Source: JAVBTT01 sp031550325 (GTDB lineage: Bacteria > Bacillota > Clostridia > Oscillospirales > UBA929). Taken from it: a stretch of DNA of 11,308 bases. The notes under the pieces were generated by a model, which saw only the letters and a list, made by a program, of their open reading frames with translations, was not told where the DNA came from and did no database searches. This document shows positions 7,081 through 11,308 of the stretch, piece by piece. Location: the NCBI GenBank assembly GCA_031550325.1, contig JAVBOR010000069.1, forward strand, positions 1 through 11,308. The letters run 5' to 3'. Numbering within the stretch: position 1 is the stretch's first letter; every line of letters starts with the position of its first letter. Position numbers and translations under genes: made by a program.

Positions 7081-7441
7081 CCACCTCCCGAGCTACGTCC
7101 GTTTCCCCGGTGAGCTTTACGATCACGCGGTTGGGAAGGCAGGTGATTATCTGCCCCGGCAGCGTAATTTTTCCCGTGTGTACGCAGGTCTGGGACGCGC
7201 AGTCGGCGCTGGCGACAGACACCCCGTCCGGCTCGACGAGCAAAACGACCTTCCCCTCCCCGATCGCAAGCTCATACGCCGCATCACCGGATAAAGGCAC
7301 GTCCTGCGCGAGCTGCCCCGCCACATAGATCTCCGCGCTGATCGGCCCGGTCTGTTTTTGTCCGGCAAACCTCGAAAACAGAAACAGCGCGGCGCATACC
7401 AAAAGTATCGCGCCAATGATGACCCCGTCAGCCTTCTTCAT
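7064..7441 (-). CDS. Membrane-anchored NusG domain II-containing protein
   Basis: A 125-residue protein with one N-terminal membrane helix (about 7-24, VIIGAILLVCAALFLFSRF) and a C-terminal beta domain outside the membrane (about 33-125) of the NusG domain II type. A cysteine pair in ASADCASQTCVHTGKI (C81, C86) followed by QIITCLPNRVIVKL (C101) is typical of this stand-alone family; the conserved cysteines hint at a redox or metal role, but the biochemical function is unknown. I chose the start at 7441 (MKKADG) because it places a normal lysine-rich n-region before the helix and overlaps the ApbE stop by 14 nt; the longer frame to 7594 would lie mostly inside ApbE in another frame. It overlaps the following Gx-transporter gene by 17 nt, so all three are probably translationally coupled. 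Confidence 0.9.
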   Translation of the reverse strand: MKKADGVIIGAILLVCAALFLFSRFAGQKQTGPISAEIYVAGQLAQDVPLSGDAAYELAIGEGKVVLLVEPDGVSVASADCASQTCVHTGKITLPGQIITCLPNRVIVKLTGETDVAREVDVVAK

Positions 7442-8540
7442 CGTCGCCCACCAGCGCAAAGCGCTTGTCCGCCATTTGAAAACTGTCCCTGAGGCCGGAC
7501 GATATCCAGACGCGCAGATCCTCTCCCACAAAAATACCCTCCACTCCGGGCAGTGTTTCAAGGTATTCGAGGCCGCGCTCCGCGCCGAGAACAAAGCACG
7601 CTGTGGAGAGCGCGTCCGCCTGCGTTGAGGACTCGCTGATGATGGTCACGGACAGCAGCGCGTTGTCAACGGGGCGCCCTGTCCGAGGGTCCATGATGTG
7701 GTGATACAGTTTTCCGTCGGTCTCAAAAAAGCGCTCGTATACGCCCGACGTGACGACCGCGCGGTCGGCGGCCGAAACGATTCCAAAATGCCCGTTTTCG
7801 CCGACGAGAGGGCTTTTAACGCCCACCCGCCACGGGGATCCGTCGGGCTTTGTCCCGCAGGCGTAGATATTCCCTCCCATGTCGATGATCGCGTGCCCGA
7901 CCTTTGCGTTTCTAAGGATCTCCACGGCCCTGTCGCACGCGTACCCTTTCGCGATTCCGCCCAGATCGAGCTGCATCCCCGTATCCGCGAGCGCAACCGA
8001 CAGCGCAGTTTCGTCAAGGGATACCCTGTCGTACCCGACAGCTTGGCGCACGGCGTCGATCTCGGTCTGTGCCGGGACGCGCGCGTTTTCCGTGCCAACT
8101 CCCCACAGAAAGACGACCGGGCGCACCGTGATGTCAAACGCTCCGCCTGTTTCGGCGCTGACGGTTTGCGCGTACCTGATCAGGCCGAACGTATCCTGTG
8201 AAACCGCCACGGGGCTTCCCGCTCCGGCGGATATGGCCGCAGGCTCACTCGTCAGGGATACGGACGACATCCTCGAGTCGATGTCGCCCAGCATCTCAAA
8301 TATTTCGTCAATCGGCTCTTCGCCGCCGCTCCAGTCGTAAAGCGTGATCGTGCTAACCGTATCGAGCGGGCCATCCAGCATTTTGGATTTGGTCTCCGGC
8401 TGCTTTTCGCACCCGCACAAGCAGAGCAATACAAAGGGCAGCAAAAGGCAGGCCACCCGTCTTGCCGCGCCCATTTGGCCCGCGGAACGCGCACAAGCCG
8501 CGTCAGCGCGGCTCTCCGATGTGAAGAATAACTTTCCCAT
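7428..8540 (-). CDS. apbE: FAD:protein FMN transferase (ApbE), lipoprotein
   Basis: Enzyme that cleaves FAD and attaches FMN to a threonine or serine of extracytoplasmic proteins with FMN-binding domains; it acts outside the membrane. The 370-residue protein has a hydrophobic segment (29-41) ending in the lipobox-like LCGC (41-44), so C44 is probably lipidated. Family motifs are intact: FDITVRPV (135-142), LGGIAKGYACDRA (193-205), MGGNIYACG (221-229), HHIMDPRTGRP (280-290) and TQADALSTA (306-314). AGGAGAGG at 8546-8553, 5 nt before the ATG at 8540, strongly supports this start, although it gives a long 28-residue n-region and a 38-nt overlap with the AraC gene. M23 (8474) would give a more usual signal peptide but has no clear ribosome binding site. 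No FMN-bind-domain protein, the expected substrate, is in this window. Confidence 0.95.
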   Translation of the reverse strand: MGKLFFTSESRADAACARSAGQMGAARRVACLLLPFVLLCLCGCEKQPETKSKMLDGPLDTVSTITLYDWSGGEEPIDEIFEMLGDIDSRMSSVSLTSEPAAISAGAGSPVAVSQDTFGLIRYAQTVSAETGGAFDITVRPVVFLWGVGTENARVPAQTEIDAVRQAVGYDRVSLDETALSVALADTGMQLDLGGIAKGYACDRAVEILRNAKVGHAIIDMGGNIYACGTKPDGSPWRVGVKSPLVGENGHFGIVSAADRAVVTSGVYERFFETDGKLYHHIMDPRTGRPVDNALLSVTIISESSTQADALSTACFVLGAERGLEYLETLPGVEGIFVGEDLRVWISSGLRDSFQMADKRFALVGDDEEG

Positions 8541-9237
8541 TTTGTCCTCTCCTATATTCCGTCGGCGTTACGCCGTATGTGGCCTTAAAAACTTCGGAAA
8601 ACCGTCCGGGCTTGGCGCAGCCCACGGCTTTTGCGATCATTCCGATGGATGTATCCGACCGCTCAAAGAGCTCAAGCGCCTTTGCCATCCTCGTTTCCAA
8701 AAGGTATTTGTGGATCGTTCGCCCGAACGCCGCCTTGAAATCCCGCTGCAGCTTGGCGGGGCTGGTGTTTGCCATGACGGCAAGCTCCGCGATTTTAGGG
8801 CAGCGGCAAAACTGGACGTCGATAATCTCCCGTATGGCGTTGACCGCCTTTTTATCGTCGTCCGAGAGCTCCGACCCGCGCCGGACAGGGGCCGGCGCGC
8901 TGCCGCCGAGCAAAAACAGCAGTTCCAGCACCTTGCTCTCATAATACATTTCGGATGTAATCCCCGCGTCAAGGCTCCGGCGCAGTTGACAAAACACAAG
9001 CCGCGACGACGCCTCGAGCTGGTCGCAATCGTTCAGTTCCCAAACCTGTCTGCCGTTTGCCGTATCCTCGGGAAAACGCCGCCTGATCTCCGTTTCGTAG
9101 AACGCCTCTCCGATGCGGATGTTAATTCCGCATTCTGTTCGCCGGATTGTGTACTTTCCCCGAAAATCAAGGTGCAGGAGGCCACCGAACCCGACTTTGC
9201 TTTCTGGCTCGCACCGCTGAGGACAAGCTCTTTTCAT
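8503..9237 (-). CDS. AraC-family transcriptional regulator
   Basis: Cytoplasmic DNA-binding activator or repressor heading the ApbE operon. In 244 residues the C-terminal third is a complete AraC double helix-turn-helix: first motif about 147-168 (IAELAVMANTSPAKLQRDFKAAFG region), linking helix with KYLLETRMAKALELF (177-191), second motif about 196-219 and the closing signature GRFSEVFKATYGVTPTEYRR (211-230). The N-terminal 140 residues are not recognised as a named sensor domain; they include GKYTIRR and an alpha-helical LLFLLGG segment (106-112). An in-frame TGA six bases upstream of the ATG at 9237 fixes this as the longest start, with AGGTGA a few bases before it. The gene overlaps apbE by 38 nt, so it likely regulates its own operon and possibly the divergent dockerin gene. 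The ligand is unknown. Confidence 0.93.
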   Translation of the reverse strand: MKRACPQRCEPESKVGFGGLLHLDFRGKYTIRRTECGINIRIGEAFYETEIRRRFPEDTANGRQVWELNDCDQLEASSRLVFCQLRRSLDAGITSEMYYESKVLELLFLLGGSAPAPVRRGSELSDDDKKAVNAIREIIDVQFCRCPKIAELAVMANTSPAKLQRDFKAAFGRTIHKYLLETRMAKALELFERSDTSIGMIAKAVGCAKPGRFSEVFKATYGVTPTEYRRGQNGKVILHIGEPR

Positions 9238-9271
9238 GGCTCACCTACCCATTTTGTATCAATGTCTGCCC

Positions 9272-9290
9272 GGCAAATATCAAGTTTGCC
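9272..9290. promoter_or_regulatory. Inverted repeat upstream of the AraC gene (candidate operator)
   Basis: GGCAAA (9272-9277) / TTTGCC (9285-9290) with 7 bases between, 35 bases upstream of the AraC start. It is placed to bind an autoregulator, but AraC proteins often use direct repeats, so the assignment is tentative. Confidence 0.35.
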
Positions 9291-9321
9291 TGTGCCGGTT
9301 GCATATGACTAACCAACATGG

Positions 9322-9343
9322 TAGATTATGTTTTGGTAATCTA
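9322..9343. promoter_or_regulatory. Inverted repeat in the divergent intergenic region
   Basis: TAGATTA (9322-9328) / TAATCTA (9337-9343) with 8 bases between, AT-rich in a GC-rich setting. It lies roughly midway between the AraC gene and the palindrome at 9434 and could be an operator shared by the two divergent genes. Confidence 0.35.
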
Positions 9344-9433
9344 ACAATTTGTAGTGTAGCATGTCAGGATATGGAATGCAAGCGGATCAGAAAACTTTTA
9401 TGCGCGCCATTTGCCTGCCACCGCACTGCAAAC

Positions 9434-9449
9434 GCAGAAATATTTCTGC
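9434..9449. promoter_or_regulatory. Perfect 16-bp palindrome GCAGAAATATTTCTGC
   Basis: Uninterrupted self-complementary 16-mer about 105 bases upstream of the dockerin gene start, just before a -10-like TATATT (9460-9465). The absence of a loop makes a DNA-binding site for a dimeric regulator more likely than an RNA hairpin. The regulator is not known. Confidence 0.4.
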
Positions 9450-9554
9450 ACGAAAACTCTATATTCCGGGAGGTGATGTTCACACAGCCCAACTGCATAT
9501 CTGTACCGCGCAAAAGAGGACAAAAAACGCTGTTAACGAGAGGGAGAATATACT

Positions 9555-10889
9555 ATGAATACCAAAACGCGTGCGCCAAGGCGCATTCTGTCCACCCTGC
9601 TTTCTGCAGTCATGCTGCTCTCGATTTTCACATTCACGGCATTCGCTGCCGAAGGGGATGAACCGGTGTCCGTCTCTACCGGGGCCGAACTGGACGCGGC
9701 CATCAGAGCCCTCACCGACGGAAGTCTGACCATCAACCTGACGGCCGACATCGACGCCGTCTCCTCCGCCACGTATACAGGCTATAGGGCGGGCGCAGCT
9801 CTCATCATCAATGGCAATGGGCACACCATCAACGGCAACGATGTAAACAAAACGGGACTCCGATTCGGCGCGCGCGGCCAAGCGCTGAACCTCAGGGTCA
9901 CGGACACCACTTTCACCAACATGCCGAACAGTGACCGGCATGGCGGCGGCGCGATCGGACTGTGGAGCGGCGAGCTGTATGTGTCGGGCTGCACCTTTAC
10001 AAATAATGCGGCGACAAGCGGCGTCGGCGGCGCCATTCGCCACCAGGGCGGAACGACGACATACATAGCCAACAGTACCTTCACCGGCAACAGTGCAACT
10101 GGCGCCGGCGGCGCGCTGAACATCGGCGTTTCCGGCACGCTGGACAATATTTCAGTGATCGGCAATACGAGCTCGAGCAGCACGAGCAGCGTTGGCGGCA
10201 TTAACGGCTCGGCCTCCAGAGAGCTTACGCTGACAAACAGCGCCGTCTACGGAAACACTCTCGTCAACATGGCAAACGTCATTGACGGCGGCGGCAACAC
10301 GCTCAGGGCGCCCGCAAGCAACCTCAGCATCACGTATGCCGAGGACAAAAGCGAAAAACTGAAAAAGGTTTTTGCGGTCGGTGCGGACGTAAACACAACG
10401 CCGGTCAACCTCATTGAGGGCGTGATTTATTATGACAGCGCACTCTATGACGTCAATGTGTACCTTGCGGAGCAGTTTAACAGCGCCGCTGTCGCCATGA
10501 TCAAGGATGACGGCGCGGGACGCGTGAAAGTCGTTATCGGCGTAAAGAACGAGGAAACCATTGGATACGACGACGCTTTGGTTGTCGCTTTTGTCGAAAT
10601 GACTCCGAAAGCCGGCCAGACCCCGGATCGCGCCTATGTGCAGCTCGGCGACGTTAAGGCGTACTCGCGCGGTGACAACGTCGAAGTCACCACAACCCCG
10701 AACGACGCGCTGGCGATGTATACGTACAGGTCGATCCACGACGTCAACGACGACGGCGTCGTCAACGCCGCCGACCTCTCTCTTGCCCTTTACTATTTCG
10801 GAACCGACAACAGGGATGCCGACATCAACAAAGACGGAACTGTCGACATGCTGGACATCACCGCGCTTGTTCAGGCCCTGTACGCCTAA
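9555..10889 (+). CDS. Secreted beta-helix / cohesin-like / dockerin protein
   Basis: Secreted protein of 444 residues. Residues 1-31 are a signal peptide (basic RAPRR, hydrophobic core, probable cleavage after AFA). About 38-255 forms a right-handed beta-helix with chlamydial Pmp-like repeats: GGAI or GGAL at 131-134, 158-161 and 185-188, and FTNN or FTGN at 148-151 and 176-179. About 260-380 looks like a cohesin-type or carbohydrate-binding beta-sandwich (VNLIEGVIYYDSALYDVNVY ... ALVVAFVEMTPKAG ... VQLGDVKAYS). Residues 393-444 are a type I dockerin with two calcium loops, D396-N398-D400-D407 and D423-N425-D427-D434. The start at 9555 follows AGGGAG by 8 nt. The dockerin should dock the protein onto a cohesin-bearing scaffold or surface partner. 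No catalytic site is recognised, so it may be an adhesin, structural subunit or polysaccharide binder. It is transcribed away from the AraC operon and may share its regulation. Confidence 0.88.
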   Translation: MNTKTRAPRRILSTLLSAVMLLSIFTFTAFAAEGDEPVSVSTGAELDAAIRALTDGSLTINLTADIDAVSSATYTGYRAGAALIINGNGHTINGNDVNKTGLRFGARGQALNLRVTDTTFTNMPNSDRHGGGAIGLWSGELYVSGCTFTNNAATSGVGGAIRHQGGTTTYIANSTFTGNSATGAGGALNIGVSGTLDNISVIGNTSSSSTSSVGGINGSASRELTLTNSAVYGNTLVNMANVIDGGGNTLRAPASNLSITYAEDKSEKLKKVFAVGADVNTTPVNLIEGVIYYDSALYDVNVYLAEQFNSAAVAMIKDDGAGRVKVVIGVKNEETIGYDDALVVAFVEMTPKAGQTPDRAYVQLGDVKAYSRGDNVEVTTTPNDALAMYTYRSIHDVNDDGVVNAADLSLALYYFGTDNRDADINKDGTVDMLDITALVQALYA

Positions 10890-10899
10890 CAACCAGTTC

Positions 10900-10915
10900 C
10901 AGGGATGCGTCCCTG
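10900..10915 (+). other. Small hairpin after the dockerin stop
   Basis: CAGGGA (10900-10905) / TCCCTG (10910-10915) around a TGCG loop, 10 bases past the stop codon. It is too short and lacks a T-run to be called a terminator. Confidence 0.4.
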
Positions 10916-10928
10916 CAGGCCTTGAGTG

Positions 10929-10955
10929 GACGCGGCAAGCTTTGCTTGCCGCGTC
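10929..10955 (+). terminator. 12-bp perfect hairpin downstream of the dockerin gene
   Basis: GACGCGGCAAGC (10929-10940), loop TTT, GCTTGCCGCGTC (10944-10955). It lies 40 bases past the stop, as a terminator would, but what follows is AGCCTGTAG rather than a T-run. It may be a factor-dependent end or the inner edge of the dispersed repeat. Confidence 0.5.
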
Positions 10956-11000
10956 AGCCTGTAGACAAAGGTCGCCTCTTCGTTCCTTTGCGCAAAACCA

Positions 11001-11141
11001 CGTCGAGCCTGACGCCGAAGGCGGCGGGTCCCTGCTGGACTGAAATAAGAAGAGCCGAGCGCCCGAGCAGGGAGGCCTGGAGCCTGGAGGCGTGTTGAAG
11101 CGCACGCGCCCTGAAGGGGCGACCGGTTCAAAAGCCGCAAG
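11001..11141 (-). repeat. Right copy of the 141-bp dispersed inverted repeat
   Basis: Reverse complement matches 1-141 at 139 of 141 positions. Unlike the left copy, its outer flank is visible: the sequence continues with GCGAAGGCCGGCCGCCC and no target-site duplication can be judged because the left copy is cut by the window edge. No transposase, integrase or terminal dinucleotide pattern is evident. Confidence 0.93.
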
Positions 11142-11308
11142 GCGAAGGCCGGCCGCCCGCGAGGACGAATGAGGCTTGACAGGCGAAAAAAAAATTAGAA
11201 CCACAACTCTTTCACGGATTCACTCCGGGAAAGTCACCCAATGCGCGTCTTCACAAAGACGCGTTCCTGCTCCCGTTTGTAGACAAATCGAAGGTTTGTC
11301 TACAGTCT
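11142..11308. other. Right-edge intergenic DNA with hairpins
   Basis: No gene is seen. It holds a run of nine A (11186-11194), an imperfect hairpin CTTTC-AC-GGA / TCC-GG-GAAAG (11209-11233), a perfect 8-bp hairpin CGCGTCTT / AAGACGCG (11244-11251 / 11256-11263) and a perfect 10-bp hairpin at the very end. Confidence 0.5.
11278..11304. repeat. Hairpin made of two opposed TTTGTCTACA motifs
   Basis: TGTAGACAAA (11278-11287) and TTTGTCTACA (11295-11304) form a perfect 10-bp stem around a 7-base loop. The same motif occurs at 6476-6484 and, reversed, at about 10960-10969, so this is probably an end of another repeat unit that continues outside the window. Confidence 0.6.

Larger units (their letters stand above)
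9238..9554. other. 317-bp divergent intergenic region with dyads
   Basis: Lies between the leftward AraC gene and the rightward dockerin gene. It holds three dyads (annotated separately) but no promoter matching consensus well. Weak candidates are TTGGTA (9334-9339) with TAGCAT (9357-9362) at 17-base spacing for rightward transcription, and TTGATA with GATACA at 17-base spacing overlapping the first dyad for leftward transcription. A strong GGGAGGTG-ATG at about 9468-9478 begins a frame that runs into the dockerin gene out of phase and is probably not a gene. Confidence 0.5.
10890..11000. other. Intergenic region after the dockerin gene
   Basis: No gene. It contains two hairpins (10900-10915 and 10929-10955) followed by TGTAGACAAAG and a segment up to 11000 that aligns loosely with 142-193 in reverse orientation. 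The dispersed repeat may therefore extend about 50 bases beyond its highly conserved core. Confidence 0.5.

Noticed and set aside
1..11141. The whole window as a composite transposon or genomic island bounded by inverted repeats
   Set aside because: No transposase, integrase, toxin, resistance or conjugation gene lies between the repeats, and the cargo is ordinary metabolic and transport genes. A dispersed intergenic repeat explains the pairing better.
10152..11204. Minus-strand 350-residue open frame spanning the dockerin gene and the repeat
   Set aside because: Covers the reverse of a protein with a clear signal peptide and dockerin, then runs through the non-coding repeat; no domain is seen.
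11176..11204. TTGACA as the -35 of a rightward promoter
   Set aside because: The position 17 bases downstream reads AACCAC and nothing near it resembles a -10 box.
1..11308. CRISPR array, tRNA or rRNA genes
   Set aside because: No regularly spaced direct repeats and no cloverleaf or rRNA-like conserved stretches were seen on either strand.

Overview
The window looks like chromosomal DNA of a moderately GC-rich Gram-positive anaerobe of the class Clostridia, probably a gut or rumen Oscillospirales/Christensenellales-type organism. This rests on strong AGGAGG-type ribosome binding sites, a secreted protein ending in a type I dockerin, an ApbE / NusG-domain-II / Gx-transporter operon of a type common in such bacteria, and GC-rich dispersed intergenic repeats. 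The lineage is inferred; no rRNA or tRNA gene is present to fix it.

Layout from left to right. (1) 1-141 is a dispersed repeat whose 139/141-identical inverted copy lies at 11001-11141. (2) 265-3781 (minus strand) is a tightly overlapping three-gene operon: a TetR-type repressor, a MacB/LolD-type ABC ATPase and an FtsX-family permease. A well-formed sigma-A promoter (3835-3863) lies just upstream of a dyad operator (3803-3826), so the operon is probably autorepressed by the TetR protein. (3) A 17-bp perfect hairpin (3891-3929) separates it from a two-gene minus-strand operon (3974-6019): a Gfo/Idh/MocA oxidoreductase followed by a TIM-barrel sugar isomerase/epimerase. This pair suggests sugar, inositol or keto-sugar catabolism. 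Its best promoter is at 6296-6324 and leaves a leader of about 270 nt. (4) 6529-9237 (minus strand) is an overlapping four-gene operon: AraC-type regulator, ApbE-type FAD:protein FMN transferase lipoprotein, a small membrane-anchored NusG-domain-II protein, and a Gx-transporter/HepPP-synthase-component-I membrane protein. It points to extracytoplasmic flavin or redox chemistry, but no flavinylation target gene is in the window. (5) Divergent from it, 9555-10889 (plus strand) encodes a secreted protein with a signal peptide, a Pmp-like right-handed beta-helix, a cohesin-like beta-sandwich and a C-terminal dockerin. (6) 10890-11308 holds hairpins and the right copy of the repeat, with no gene.

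Most of the window is ordinary Clostridia gene content. The parts most worth a second look are the paired dispersed repeat with its recurring TTTGTCTAC motif, the flavin-transferase operon lacking an obvious substrate, and the three-module dockerin protein. I did not find a convincing undescribed defence or mobile system.
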